From Rhipicephalus microplus (Eukaryota > Arthropoda > Arachnida > Ixodida > Ixodidae): a DNA stretch of 64,000 bases. Position 1 is the stretch's first letter; each line of letters starts with the position of its first letter. The notes under the pieces were generated by a model that saw only the letters and a list, made by a program, of their open reading frames with translations, had not been told where the DNA came from and made no database searches. Location of the stretch: positions 126,426,005-126,490,004 of the forward strand of contig NC_134703.1 of assembly GCF_043290135.1 (NCBI RefSeq), in the 5' to 3' direction. Both the position numbers and the translations under genes were made by a program. Below, in pieces: positions 14,293 through 25,261 of the stretch.

Positions 14293-14530
14293 CTGTTTTT
14301 GGAAAGTGTTTGACGACGTGCGCGCCGGGATTGTAGTAGTATTCATGTCATGAGCAGCAAAACGTATTCACCAAAACACTCGCCAAAACCCTCTCATACT
14401 AATTTTAGTTTAGCGCAAGTTAAGGGGGTAATCATGAAAGCAACGAGATGTAAGTGGCTAGATAGATAGATACATATAGATAGACCCTCAAAATCCCTGC
14501 CACATGCACGCAAAGAAAAGCTTCGCATTT

Positions 14531-15075
14531 AATAAACAAAGGTAAGAAAGACTGGATGACTATCAAAATAAGGAAATAGAAATATATGGAGAGTGAGAGA
14601 CATAGATAGAAAGTGGAAGCGAGAAATACAGTTAGAAAGAGGAAGAATAAAAGGGCGAGAAAAACATATATATATATTCAGAGAAATAGTTGAACTTTTT
14701 GTTATAAATTGTTTTTTTTTTTTTTTGGCGGGGGGAAGCAAACAACTGTGATATACAGACATACATGGGTCCTGGCAGAGGGAGATTATAGAGGCCTTTT
14801 TTATCGGGTGGGAGGGACCACATTGCATAATTCATCCAGCATGAGGCGGAGATAACCTTTCTTGAACGACACGTGAGCTTGTCGCACTGAGCGCTTGTAT
14901 GCTTATCACTCTTCTTACGTTAACTATTTTGGTTTCGGCGGGTTTAACTGTGCTTTAATTACGTTTTTCCCCGAATAAACAATTCAGTTGCTGGTATAGC
15001 GCGTCTTCCTGGGTCCTATTTTTTCTTGTGTGTTGTATGTTTCGCGCCAGCCTAAGTTGCGATGAAATTAAATTA
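14531..15075. other. Unassigned sequence 5' of the LINE
   Basis: Purine-rich + strand with short GAGA runs and a T14 run near 14,710. No gene could be supported. Confidence 0.45.
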
Positions 15076-15089
15076 AACAGAGACAAAGA
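15076..15089 (+). repeat. Left target-site duplication of the 5.6 kb LINE
   Basis: AACAGAGACAAAGA here recurs exactly at 20,709-20,722, immediately after the element's 3' tail. Part of the right copy overlaps AACAG units of the tail, but the AGACAAAGA portion is not tail sequence. Confidence 0.75.
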
Positions 15090-15290
15090 GTGAATGGAAG
15101 AAGCCCGTAGCTTCATTTCGCTCTCTTATTTCAGTTATTATATTGAGTTCAGGATCTTTTTACAGTGTGTGCGGTGGGTGGACTGTCTCCAGAGTGGCAG
15201 CTAAACATCGGTGAGTCGGAGTTTCACTACGCATCGCGATCAGAGTTGCCCCTTAGCGGGCCCGTGCCTCATACCTGGCAAAGCCCGGGT

Positions 15291-16691
15291 ATGGGGGACA
15301 ACGAGATGCCGCTAGCGCCAAGCCGAGCACCACTTATCCATCCCGCTCGACTTCAAGTTGCTGCAGGCTCAGCAACAATATTGACGTCCCATACAGAGAA
15401 CAGCGAGGCCTCGCAGTGCAAGAAGAGGCGTACAGAGGAGGAAGAAGAGGTTGACAACGATGACGCTACATCGACGTATTCCCTTAATGACATGACACAG
15501 ATGGATACAGAAGCACCCAAGGAAGACGAGGGAGCTTACACGGTGGTCACCCATCACAAGAACCGAGCTACGGGGATACCGGTGGTGTTCAGACCAATCG
15601 CTGCCGAGGACTCCTTCTGGAAGGTGAATCCCAATCGCATAGCATCTGAGATAATCTCTGCTATCAATGAGAAAGTGACATCATCAAGAATCAACAGAGA
15701 CGGAAGTTTTTGTGTTGGAGTACGGTCTTTGTACTCGGCAAACAAGTTGCTGCTGATCAAGAGTCTGGCTGGATTGCCTGTACATGTGATGATACCTCAG
15801 TCTTACATGAAGACCCTAGCAAAGATAAGAGATGTTCCACTCGAATACAGTGATTATGACCTACTGGAATATCTTAAAGATGCTGGAGTAATCTCAGTCA
15901 CACGACAAAAGAGATGGGTAAGAAATGAAGATGGCAGTGCCACAATGCAGCCCATACGTAATGTAATACTCCAGTTTAGACATGACATGCCATTGCCAAA
16001 AAGAGTTGCTCTCGGCTTTACGGTTCACACTGTCGAGGAATACATTGAGCCGGCGGTAAGGTGTTACAACTGCCTGAGATATGGGCATAAGGCTAAGACT
16101 TGCAGGGGAACCAAGAGATGCAAGGTATGTGCGGGTGCACATGATTACAAAGAATGCGCCTCGAAGCGTCAACCTAAGTGTACCAACTGTGCTGGACCAC
16201 ATCCGGCGTCGTTCTCAGGCTGCTCTCGAAACCGTTTGGCATCAGCGGCACAAAGAGAGAGAATTGTAAAAGGGTACCATAAGATACAAAGAGGTCCAGC
16301 ACCTAATGCGGATATAGCCGAAGATGTTCCTGCGGCACAAAGAAATGCAAAACAGTGGCGCCACGACTCTTACTCGGAAGTATTGAAGCGCTCAGCACCA
16401 AAACATCGCGTTGGCAAAGAAGTCCGGGCCCAGGAACATGCTGAAGTGGAACTTTCTGCCGGGCCAGACACAGCCAAGGAGCCACTGACTACCAAAGGGA
16501 AGGGTCACAGCAGCTTGCTGAGGAAAAATTCTTCAAGAAATGCGATCTCGGCGGAGACAGCCGGAAACGAGCAAGTCATTTTGCCAATAATCTTTGCGGC
16601 TCTCAAGGCGATTCTACGATCCCTGCCACAAGCAGGTTCTTTACCAGAAGTGAAATTGCTGCTAGATGTTGAGCATCTTCTCTTGTCGTAA
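15291..16691 (+). CDS. LINE ORF1: gag-like nucleic-acid-binding protein
   Basis: The product packages and chaperones the retrotransposon RNA in the cytoplasm, as known for this family. From the first in-frame ATG (15,291) it is 466 residues; the frame stays open upstream to about 15,165 but without an ATG. Visible features: an acidic, Lys/Arg-rich stretch (residues ~40-75, EEEEEVDNDD), a central RRM-like gag domain, then three zinc knuckles in series starting near residues 258 (CYNCLRYGHKAKTC), 277 (CKVCAGAHDYKEC) and 297 (CTNCAGPHPASFSGC). The C-terminal third is low-complexity and basic. The stop at 16,689 lies two bases before the ORF2 ATG, so ORF2 is probably made by termination-reinitiation. 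The frame has no lesions. Confidence 0.9.
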   Translation: MGDNEMPLAPSRAPLIHPARLQVAAGSATILTSHTENSEASQCKKRRTEEEEEVDNDDATSTYSLNDMTQMDTEAPKEDEGAYTVVTHHKNRATGIPVVFRPIAAEDSFWKVNPNRIASEIISAINEKVTSSRINRDGSFCVGVRSLYSANKLLLIKSLAGLPVHVMIPQSYMKTLAKIRDVPLEYSDYDLLEYLKDAGVISVTRQKRWVRNEDGSATMQPIRNVILQFRHDMPLPKRVALGFTVHTVEEYIEPAVRCYNCLRYGHKAKTCRGTKRCKVCAGAHDYKECASKRQPKCTNCAGPHPASFSGCSRNRLASAAQRERIVKGYHKIQRGPAPNADIAEDVPAAQRNAKQWRHDSYSEVLKRSAPKHRVGKEVRAQEHAEVELSAGPDTAKEPLTTKGKGHSSLLRKNSSRNAISAETAGNEQVILPIIFAALKAILRSLPQAGSLPEVKLLLDVEHLLLS

Positions 16692-16693
16692 TC

Positions 16694-19600
16694 ATGGCTA
16701 CCGGACTATCTAACTGGTACAAAAGAAGTGCAATATTCCAGTGGAACTGCAACGGTTTGCAGAATAAGAGTGGAGATTTTCGGAAATTCGTCGCTCAGCA
16801 CGGGTTTCCGATTTTGTGTATTTCCGAAACAAGAGTATCCACTAACTTTCGCTTGTCCAATTATGTGGTGTACCAAGCAGAACGTCCTGCTGCAAAAAGC
16901 AGAGTGATGTGTGTGAGACGCGATATTCCGTCGACACTTGTGGCTACATCAAAAACAGATGCGCCGGAATTCGTTAGATGCAAGGTAAAGTTTGGTAACG
17001 TTACTGTAACTGTAGTTAGTGTTTACGTGCACCCTCAAGCAAACGTTTCATACGCAGAGTTGGCTGCAGTGTGTAGATCTGACCATGATCCCATAATTAT
17101 ATGTGGTGATTTTAACGCGCACCATGAATTGTGGGGTAGTGAGCGTTGTAGTGTAAGGGGATCTGCTATAGTAAAAATATGCGAAGATTATGGTTACACT
17201 ATACTAAATGATGGTTCTCCGACGTTTCTACGGGGGCATAACTACTGCAGCGTACTAGACATTACTGTGTGCTCCTCTGAATTAGCGGCTGGCGCAGACT
17301 GGACTGCAGACGCTGACACAAGAGGCAGTGACCACTTGCCAGTATTCATATATCACCCAAAGTTGAAGAAAACGAAAAATAACCGCACAACAAGAATTAC
17401 AAATTGGGCAATCTTTCGAGAACTACAGAGACAAAATCTTGAACCTTGTTCTGACGCAGAAACGTATGCATCGAAGATAAAAAATTTTCTAACAAAAGCA
17501 ACTCATGCAGTACCCGTTCCAGATGGGTATTCGGGTGTTGACGCTGAGTATGAGAGGCTTCGGGCAATACGACGCCGATCTGAAAGAAGATATCGGAGGT
17601 CGGGTAATTTAGAAGATTTCAAGGTTGCACAGAAAGTACATTCTGCAATGCGTAACCAACTGCAGAAGCTTTCAACCAAAAGGTGGTAAGATTTATGTGC
17701 CTCACTTTCTCCATTTACCTCGGCGCCTCAACTGTGGAACATGGTACGCGCCCTCCGACAGCCAGTAGTCCACTCGAGACCACTACAGGCTCTAGCGCTG
17801 TCTCGAGGAGTTAGCGAACGTGTGATTGCCGAAGAATTTTGCGATCTTATACTGAGAAATGGAGAGACCGCCCAAACTAGCGAATATAAATCCTCAGCAG
17901 AATCAGCTTCGGTGGTTGTAACAAAGTTCTCTGCGATCAGTTCATCAGATCTGGATGACAGCTTCACACCAGAGGAGCTCCAATATGTGCTGTCTTCAGT
18001 AAAACGAACAAGTTCACCAGGAACAGATGGAGTTACATACGCTGCTCTTGCTAATTTGTGCAAAAAAGGAAAATTACACCTGTTGGACATCTATAATAAA
18101 AGTTGGCAAGAAGAAAAAGTTCCGGAAAGCTGGAAGATATCAAAAGTAGTACCGTTGCTAAAGCCAGGGAAGAGCCCTATGCAGTTGGACTCGTTTAGGC
18201 CGGTTAGTTTGACAAGTTGTTTTTCAAAAGTGATGGAAAAAATGATCAATGAACGAATTTTATGGTGGCAAGACATAAAAAATCTACTACCAGAAAGCAT
18301 AGCCGGCTTCAGAAGAGGTAGATGCACAATGGACTGCATTCTGGATTTGGTCACAGATGTGGAAAACCAACGAACGCAAGGAAACATCACTGTCGCTGTA
18401 TTCCTTGATGTCCACCGAGCATACGACACAGTGAGTCACGTTCACGTTCTGGAAGGCCTGGCGTTACAGGGATTCAAGGGCAAGATACTGCGTTGGATCG
18501 CTGACTTCCTGAAGCACCGGAAAATTTTTGTAGTTACGCAGGAGGGCCCAACGTCAGAACATGTCGTCAAGCAAGGAGTGCCACAGGGCAGCGTGCTAAG
18601 CCCTACTCTCTTTAATGCAGTCATGGCGCAGCTCCCGTATAATCTTCCACCTAACATCAGATGTTCAGTATATGCTGATGATATAAGTATATGGACGTCT
18701 GGTCCATCGTTTTTGGATGTACAACAAACTCTACAAGAAGAATTGGATTATGTAGACCATTTTCTAAAAAAAAAAGAGGTATGGCACTGAGTCTGGCTAA
18801 AACAGCCATACTTCCGTTTACATTAAGAAGACCTGGAAATTTCCAGATTATTGTGCAAAATCAGCCTATTCAAATGGTTAAAACTCATAAATTCTTGGGA
18901 GTAATTTTAGACCGGAGACTAACATGGTCGCCTCATGTACAGTCCCTGGAACAAAAAGTGAATCAGGCCATTCGAATCCTCCGGCATCTCTGCGGGGCCA
19001 AATGGGGTGGTACTACAGAGTCGTTATTAGCCCTACATGTTGCCTGGATACGCCCCATCGTAACTTACTCACTGCCTCTGCTGCACGGACTCCCAGCCTC
19101 CACCGAAAGGAGACTTCACTTGTTATTGGCAAGGAGCTTCAGGGTATGTCTGGGTTTACCACGGTCAACTTCCAGTGCTTTAGTGTATGCGGAGGCTCGA
19201 GAGCCACCTTTGGCAGTACTCCGAACTAAAGAAACATCTCGAAATTTATTTAGAATTTTCACGCAACATGACAGTCATTTTTTAACTGGCGCACTAACGC
19301 AAAGGACGGCAACGAGACTACAGGATACTATATCATCATTTCAAGCAGTAGTACCAGAATTTAAACAATGGAAACCTTCAAAACCACCTTGGACGTTGCC
19401 ACTTCTCAATGTTATCCGTGAAATAGACGGCATAGAGAAGAAAGCAGACATGGCACCTCTAGTAGCGGCACAGTTGGTACTTCATCAGCTTCATGTAATG
19501 CATAATGAAAAAACGAAGATATATACAGACGGATCATGTACAGAAGAAGCGTCAGCCTGTGCGGTCTTTATACCCGAAATTCAGAAAAAGAAGATGTACA

Positions 19601-20391
19601 AATTATCGCACAAATCTTCATCGACGACAGCAGAATTGGTGGCTATCTTTGAAGCAGTTAAGCTTATCTGCGAGAATCCCGAGCCACGAAAATGGGTGAT
19701 ATGCACTGATAGCAAACCTGCTCTTCAGCTAATCAGAAATGTGAGATCACCTTACAAAAATGGTGAAATAGCACAATGTATCGCAGAAACTGTGGAATAT
19801 GCCTCATCGCAGGGTCACAACATCGTATTCCAATGGATACCCAGCCACATTGGAATAAAGGGAAATGAAGATGCTTATAGTCTCGCGAAGAAAGCATTGA
19901 AGGAAGGACGGGATTGCACAATCCCTATGTCTGGGGCGGATATTCGACATTTTATATCGCAAGGAGCTAACCATTGTTCGATGGAGAAGTGGTTTGAGAG
20001 CCCTAAATCAAAGGAAACGATACTTTATGAAGTCGATCCGCACAGAAAATTTTCCATAGCGACAGACCTCCCACGACACCTAGAGACATTGATCCACCGA
20101 CTTAGATTGGAAGTAGCATACACAAACAACTTCCTGCACAAGATACATCGATCAAACTCACCGGAATGTCATTGTGGTCATGCAGAAGAAAATGTTCGCC
20201 ATATTCTTTTGGAGTGCGTTAAATACGCGAATGAAAGAGAAAAATTAAAGAACAAATTAGCAAGTTTGGACAGACGGCCCCTCACAATAAAGAAACTACT
20301 TGGACCATGGCCTGAGATGCATCTCCAGAAAAAGGCAATAATCTTCCTGACAGACTTTTTAGTGGAGACCGGACTGGTCAAGCGCCTATGA
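16694..20391 (+). pseudogene. LINE ORF2: endonuclease / reverse transcriptase / RNase H, broken
   Basis: ORF2 would nick target DNA and copy the element RNA into the nick. Part 1 (16,694-17,689) is the AP-type endonuclease: QWNCNGLQ, CISETRV, IICGDFNAHHELWG and GSDHLPVF motifs. A TAA at 17,687 interrupts it, and the same frame continues through the reverse transcriptase (18,010-18,790) with RPVSLTSC and the catalytic YADD at about 18,671-18,682. In an A10 run (18,766-18,775) the frame shifts. Part 3 (frame joined from about 18,777) gives RNase H: YTDGSC, TTAELVA, CTDSKPAL and WIPSHIGIKGNEDAYSLAK, where a Tyr stands at the usual last catalytic Asp. It ends with a CHCGHAEENVRHILLEC motif and stops at 20,389-20,391. 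The protein cannot be made as one chain. Confidence 0.92.
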
Positions 20392-20708
20392 CTGACAGCC
20401 AGAGATGGGTATTATGTAAAATGTGGTCATGTATATACTGACACTAGAGTAGTAAGGTGTGCGTGTAAGTAGTTTATGACTGTGTGAACTGCGTGAAGAA
20501 AACTGTGTATTGGCATGTTATTTGAACTGGTTTCAGTGTGCTATTATGTGTTTTTTTCCTTTTTTTTCTTTTCCGTATTGTTAATTTTTTGGGTACCGTT
20601 CTGTATTATTATTTTATTTTTCGCTGCAGAACTTTGTGATATGGAGTAGCCGAGGCAATAGGCACCTCAACCTCTCCACAGCAAAACAGTTAAAACAGAA
20701 CAGAACAG
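20392..20708 (+). other. 3' UTR and tail of the LINE
   Basis: AT-rich sequence after the ORF2 stop, with a T-rich tract at 20,550-20,575. It ends in CAGTTAAAACAG and repeated AACAG units rather than a plain poly(A). The last bases merge with the right target-site duplication. Confidence 0.7.
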
Positions 20709-20722
20709 AACAGAGACAAAGA
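20709..20722 (+). repeat. Right target-site duplication of the LINE
   Basis: This is an exact copy of AACAGAGACAAAGA at 15,076-15,089. Confidence 0.75.
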
Positions 20723-21177
20723 AGGCTTAAAATGTGTGGAGAAGAGAGAGAAAAAAAAGAAAAAGACAAAGAAAGTAGGAGGAATATAAATAGGAAAGAG
20801 GAAGCTAGGCTGCCAAACTCTGCACTTGATTCAGGCTTGGAAGCACTAGTGCCTGTTGATAGTTTCGAGAGCACTTGAATATTTGTTGGCTTAGTGTCTC
20901 CGGTACTTGCAAAATGCACAGTTTATCTAAATTTTGCTGGCCTCTTAAGTAGTTTGTCAAAACCAAAGTTTGTTTAGGAAAAATTATTCCATCGTAAAAT
21001 GCTGCAAACACATGGAAACAGTATCTATACAACAAGCACAATAGCATGAACGAATGAATAAGCACAATATAGATGACACCTTTTTACAAAAATGTCCAAG
21101 TCCATAGGGTGTCCCTACCACATGGTATACTACAGGCAAAGATGCACACCCTTACCACAATATACGCAATGTACATG
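20723..21177. other. Unassigned sequence
   Basis: Purine-rich at first, then mixed. No gene or classified repeat could be supported. Confidence 0.45.
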
Positions 21178-21259
<82 letters not shown>

Positions 21260-21260
21260 A
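21178..21260. repeat. (AT)n then (AG)n compound microsatellite
   Basis: AT dinucleotides to about 21,233, followed directly by AG dinucleotides to about 21,260. Confidence 0.95.
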
Positions 21261-21437
21261 CATTCAAGGCATGGTGGAAATCACAGCAAATACGTGAAAT
21301 ATGTACAGCAGGTGTCATGGTGCCTGCAATATACATAATTTACAATGTTGGAATGGAGTGCAGATATAGAAGAACCTACACATATACGGGGCCTACGCAA
21401 ACATTTAGAAATAATAAACACACACAGATTGCAAGCA

Positions 21438-21845
21438 CTAATCGGTCACTGTCGGATGACCTGGCCGTAAGAACGAGGCCAGATGGAAAACTAGCCGTAC
21501 ACGTCCATCAACTACCGACAGAGAGCGGCACGACCACTGTCGTAGAAATTCCTCCTCCCCAAGGAAGAACAATCGACAGAAACGATAGAAGTTCGGAGTA
21601 TATGAGCGCTCCAGAAGACGAGCATGACCTGCTTCAACAGTCTCGCACCTGTTACGCCACAAGCAAGAAGCTCCAACTACTATTAAATGGCATGCAAATG
21701 GACTACGTAAGCAACGACCAGATGTGACAAAGCGTTTATCATCTAGGGCACAGATACCAGTGTTAACAGCTTTCCAAAACACCTTTGCCACGACACATTG
21801 TTGCAGCACGTGCTGGTTAGACTCCTGTAACGGATCATGCCCCAC
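21438..21845 (-). pseudogene. C-terminal fragment of a LINE ORF2
   Basis: The reverse strand is open for 135 codons. The product contains HVLQQCVVAKVFWKAVN and later LIVVGASCLWRNRCE. The pattern H-V-L-x2-C-x3-x2-FW followed about 55 residues later by a CLWRxR motif matches the C-terminal region after the reverse transcriptase in arthropod LINEs. The partner Cys residues expected just upstream are not clear, and no reverse transcriptase precedes it, so it is a short relic. It differs from the LINE at 15-20 kb and from those at 41.8 and 51.4 kb. Family assignment is inferred from motif spacing only. Confidence 0.5.
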
Positions 21846-22259
21846 CTCTTCAGTTAGCTCCGTGTTGGGAGTAATTTATATCCTGGACGCCGCATGAAGT
21901 CATGGAGATGAGCAGGCAAAAAAGATGCCGTTATCGTGCTCCACGAGACACGTCTCGATCGTGCTAGACGGACTACCTTTCACACTGAATCAGATGCGAA
22001 ATTACAACGTAATTAGGCTGAATAGTCAGTGACAACTTCTACTCAGAGATGATTTTGCAGCCAATTTACGATCATTTGCCGTTGATATTCTGATTAGTTT
22101 CAATCATTTTGGGCAAACTTGCATGAATGTGTGTGGTGCCTGTTTTTTTATTATATTCATTTAAGTGTGGCAAGCACAAAAAGAACGATTCGGAGTATAA
22201 GTGTGAACTCGAATGACATTGATCAGTAATCCTTGTTTGTACCAAAGGAGGTCCAATCG

Positions 22260-22260
<1 letters not shown>
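21846..22260. other. Unassigned sequence
   Basis: No gene or classified repeat could be supported. Confidence 0.45.
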
Positions 22261-22307
<47 letters not shown>

Positions 22308-22315
22308 TGTGTGTT
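22261..22315. repeat. (GT)n microsatellite
   Basis: GT dinucleotides for about 50 bp with one TTTG interruption near the end. Confidence 0.95.
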
Positions 22316-22524
22316 TAGAAAAAAAAAGATGGTCTATAGTGTACAATGTAGGCTGCTTTTAGAACTTCCAGATGTATACCTTATGGAAGTTGAGGATGAC
22401 GCTGGAATGTCAACGCGATCGGTGCGTTTCGAATGAAAGGTTTAAAGTACATGTTGTAAGCAATTCTCTCTAAAAAGACGTCTGTTAAGCCAACACCGTA
22501 GGTCAGGAAAGACATTACTCCCCG

Positions 22525-22574
22525 TGTGTTCAAAAAGTGGGACACTTTAGAGTACCACATGCTACTGAGAGCGG
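22525..22574 (-). repeat. ~75 bp dispersed motif, copy 1 (partial)
   Basis: Read on the reverse strand it gives CTCTCAGTAG, GGTACTCTAAA and CACTTTTTGAACACAC. This matches the pattern of copy 4 at 22,955-23,029: GGGACGGCTTT, then GCTTTCCCATA, GTACCAAGTA, ATCGTTAAC, and CTTTTTCTAAACACAC. Confidence 0.55.
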
Positions 22575-22634
22575 TAAGATGTCTAACTGCTACTGTGGGT
22601 GGTAAGCTGTATATTAATTAGGAAATGCATTATT

Positions 22635-22702
22635 ACGGCTCACTGCCGTCCCATAGTTGAGTGCGAAGTACTCGAAATCGTTAAACACTTATCTAAACGC
22701 AC
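22635..22702 (+). repeat. ~75 bp dispersed motif, copy 2
   Basis: It shows CTGCCGTCCCATAG, GAAGTACTCGAAATCG and TTAAACACTTATCTAAACGC in the family order. Confidence 0.65.
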
Positions 22703-22756
22703 CATCTGGTATAATCCCGTCAGATTTTTACTTCGTCGTCTTGATTGTTAAAACTG

Positions 22757-22823
22757 GGCCAGGTTATTGCTCCCTCATAGTAGAGTACCCAGTACTCTAA
22801 ACCATCGAACATTTCTTCAAAAC
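22757..22823 (+). repeat. ~75 bp dispersed motif, copy 3
   Basis: It shows GCTCCCTCATAGTAGAGTAC, CCAGTACTCTAAA and ACATTTCTTCAAAACC in the family order. GAGTAC and GTACTC form a small inverted repeat. Confidence 0.65.
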
Positions 22824-22954
22824 CTTTGTTACAGCCGCTTCGAAAACGCGAGCGGGGACACGTGGTCCGTGTGGATTGTTGGAGGTGTCGAAGCGCAACA
22901 AGTGCCGGTTCACGCGGTAATTTTTGTCGGCACGGCCTTATCAAATGTGAGGCA

Positions 22955-23029
22955 CACGGGACGGCTTTATGCTTTCCCATAAAGTACCAAGTATACTTTA
23001 TATCGTTAACCACTTTTTCTAAACACACA
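22955..23029 (+). repeat. ~75 bp dispersed motif, copy 4
   Basis: CACACGGGACGGCTTTATGC is followed by a TCCCATAAAGTACCAAGTAT core and CACTTTTTCTAAACACAC. It is the closest match to copy 5 at 40,481-40,557. Confidence 0.7.
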
Positions 23030-23899
23030 TATGCTAGTGAGACTCATAAATAAACACAGTTGATCCCTCCGTCATAGGAATCGGTATAGTACGAAAGCAG
23101 AACGTATCCTTACAGTAGTTTACTGCTACGTTGATATAAGAGAACTGCAGTGTTTGACAACTAAATCGCCGTTTAACGTAAAGACATCCCCTTTGGCGCA
23201 TAGTGATACTTCTTCATTACGACGACTAACGTCCATAATTAACGATTGATCGATGATTAAGCGTGTCCTTGTTGTCGTGAATGCCTGCGGTAGCTACAGT
23301 ATAGTTAACGCCGGGAGCGAAACCAAGGAAGGCGGTGTGAGAGCCAGAAGAGCGTTTGGTTATAGGCAAAACTTGGCCTTTATAAGGTCACCTGCCTACT
23401 CGCGGCGTGTTAGTTATTGAGCGCCACTGCCCAATGAAAGGGAAACGAAATGCACTTTGTGTCTTGTTGGCCGGTCACAATTTCTCGCGGTGGAATGCAG
23501 AGTTACATCCTGGCGAATAAGGCATGAAAGCAGGCGTGTTACAAAGCCGGGGCATAGGCAGAAATTTTCCTCGGTGGGGAGGGGACACCTTTTTGATTTC
23601 GGTGTGGCAACTCCTTTAAATGGTCATTTTCAAATGGTCACAATATGTGTATTCAGATTTCTGCGGGACATTGCGCACCTACAAATACTGCTTACTACGC
23701 TTTCTCACTCACCTCGTTCATATGCTCTTTGTTTACTGAAACAAAAAGAAAGAAACGAAAAAAAAATATTTCAGTGCACCTAATGTAGAAACGACATTTT
23801 TCTTAATCTCGTGTCGCCCTTACAACTAACCTCTCTCAACCGGCTGATGTGCACGGCCGGCAGAGCACCGACAAATACCGCGAGAAGCATGAGCAATAT
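23030..23899. other. Unassigned sequence
   Basis: No gene or classified repeat could be supported in this stretch. Confidence 0.45.
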
Positions 23900-24086
23900 G
23901 CTACAGTTATATCTTGTTGAATATTTATGACAAGAAAGAAGAGAACAAAGTGTGGGCACGAGAGGAGTGCTCGTGGATGGTGTGCCGAATGAATGTTTGC
24001 CGGACATGGACGTGTCTATTATCTATACGAGTCAATAAAAACTTTGCTTTGCTCTACTCTACCGGCGAAGACATCTTTAGTGCACA
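23900..24086 (+). repeat. Left LTR-like segment
   Basis: It shares, in order, GCACGAGAGGAG, CTCGTG, TGTGCCGAA, GTTTGCC and GACATGGACG-like blocks and an AATAAA polyadenylation signal (24,034) with the reverse strand of 26,080-26,290. The outer boundary is not sharp. Confidence 0.6.
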
Positions 24087-24111
24087 TTTGATGGTGCCGA
24101 AACCAGGGACT
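24087..24111 (+). other. Candidate primer-binding site
   Basis: TTTGATGGTGCCGAAACCAG lies just after the LTR-like segment. TGGTGCCGAAACC-type sequences are used as tRNA primer sites by BEL-like elements. The reverse-strand counterpart at 26,055-26,078 reads TTTTATGGTGCCAAAACTCG. Confidence 0.55.
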
Positions 24112-24360
24112 CTGCGAAACAACAAAAGGACATCGCCCACAACGAACAAGGAACGCATCAAAAGCAAGCGAACGACTCGGCGAGCTCTGCAGCATGCACA
24201 CGCGTTTGTGAAACGAAGCACGGCAACTGATCGACTCCAACCAGTTTACCTCATCGGATCTTCGTGTGGTGCACGACAGATTAAAAGCATGCAATGAAGG
24301 CCTGCGGGCCCTAAACTTATAGAGACGGAAGCCCACCTCGCCGACGATCAAGTCACAGAA

Positions 24361-25140
24361 GATTATGCCTCAATATGAGAACAACGCTGCTGCTACGCTG
24401 TCGTTTCTTATAAGAAACTATAGTCACCACATGGAGGAGCTCAAGGTGCCAACGGATAGGATTCTCGACAGGGCTGGCACCAACATCAAGAACGAAGGTA
24501 TCGCCACTGCAGGTAGCCGTGTCCTTGGCGATAAGATGACACACGGACTCGTCGCCTCTCGTCTCCCTAAACTTGAGCTGCTTCACTTTTACGAAATCCG
24601 CTGCGGATATCTTTCCTTGACATGTTCAGTCACGCTGTGCACGAAAACCCCAGTCTATCATATATGGAACGGTTCTACTATATATTAGAGAGCCTAGTGA
24701 CAGGACAGGCATCGAATGCCATTCATGGCATTCACGAGTCCTACGAAGACGCCATCATCCTTCTACGAAACCAATTTGGAAACAAAAATATCATCGAACA
24801 ACAATACTGGGCGAAGCTGCGAACACTCAAGCAAGTAAGGTCATCGAGTGATGTGGCTTTGTTGCGCAGCCTATTGGACACCGTCCGCATCAACATTAGA
24901 CGACCTAAGGAGCTGGGATGCCTGGTACTCTCCTATTCCTCCATGCTCGTCGAGGGCCTCACGAAGGCAATCCCCGGCGATCTCTTGGCGGAGTACTTCA
25001 AGCACAAAGCCGCCAGACGAACGTCGGGACGCTTGCATCATCGGAGGTGGAACAGGAGGAGCTACGCGATTACGTTCGCGTGGAGGTAGAGGCTGTTGAG
25101 AGAAGCGCATTTTCGGACGCCTATGATCCTTGTGTCTGAT
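24361..25140 (+). pseudogene. BEL/Pao-like gag remnant (DUF1759 type)
   Basis: The sequence encodes RLPKLELLHFY, then HENPSLSYMERFYYILESLV, then AIHGIHESYEDAIILLRNQF and SSDVALLRSLLDTVRIN, in the order found in the gag domain (DUF1759) of BEL/Pao elements, whose usual reading is LPKLxLPxFxG, NPSLSxxEKFxYL, LTGxAxxAI, and Y-A-x-x-LLxxRFG. The parts lie in three frames: one shift near 24,600-24,620 and another near 25,015, after which VEQEELRDYVRVEVEA continues the domain. The protein would form the element's virus-like particle; this copy cannot make it. Confidence 0.75.
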
Positions 25141-25261
25141 ATCACCGACAAGGCACGCTTCACAACGCTTCACGTACGGCATCTGCTCTGAATAGCCACG
25201 GCAACAAATTAGAAAGGTACATGATTTTTTTTTTCATTTCTTAAGCGCACGTGACAGAGTC

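Larger units (their letters stand above)
13569..14530 (+). mobile_element. ~0.95 kb dispersed element, copy C
   Basis: This segment aligns end to end, by eye, with the reverse strand of 48,861-49,770 and of 44,651-46,152. Shared landmarks in order are TTTGGCAGATC at the start, a GCGAAG motif, a poly-T/ATTGAG region, GGACACTGCTACATAAA, GTCTATTTG, a tRNA-like segment, a GGCACATA hairpin, GGAAGTGTTTGACGACGT-like sequence, GATA repeats, and AGCTTCGCATTT at the end. Homology stops at both ends, which defines the element. It has no ORF. Short inverted GCGAAGCA / TGCTTCGC motifs lie near the two ends. It may be a non-autonomous DNA transposon or a composite SINE; I do not recognise a named family. 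Confidence 0.75.
15090..20708 (+). mobile_element. Near-complete I-like non-LTR retrotransposon (LINE), 5.6 kb
   Basis: The element has a ~200 bp 5' leader, a gag-like ORF1, a two-base gap, an ORF2 with apurinic endonuclease, reverse transcriptase, RNase H and a C-terminal Cys/His motif, a ~320 bp 3' UTR, and a tail of AACAG units. Matching 14 bp duplications bracket it. An RNase H downstream of the reverse transcriptase and CCHC knuckles in ORF1 place it in the I/Jockey-related group; the exact clade needs a tree. The copy is full length but inactive: ORF2 has one stop and one frameshift. The few lesions and still-matching duplications suggest a fairly recent insertion. Confidence 0.92.

Noticed and set aside
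15165..15290. Upstream start for LINE ORF1
   Set aside because: The frame is open from 15,165 but begins with GTG; the first ATG is at 15,291. A eukaryotic element would use the ATG, so I started the CDS there.
22525..23029. CRISPR-like array
   Set aside because: The ~75 bp units are diverged, unevenly spaced and on both strands, in a eukaryotic, TE-rich setting without cas genes. They are dispersed repeats.
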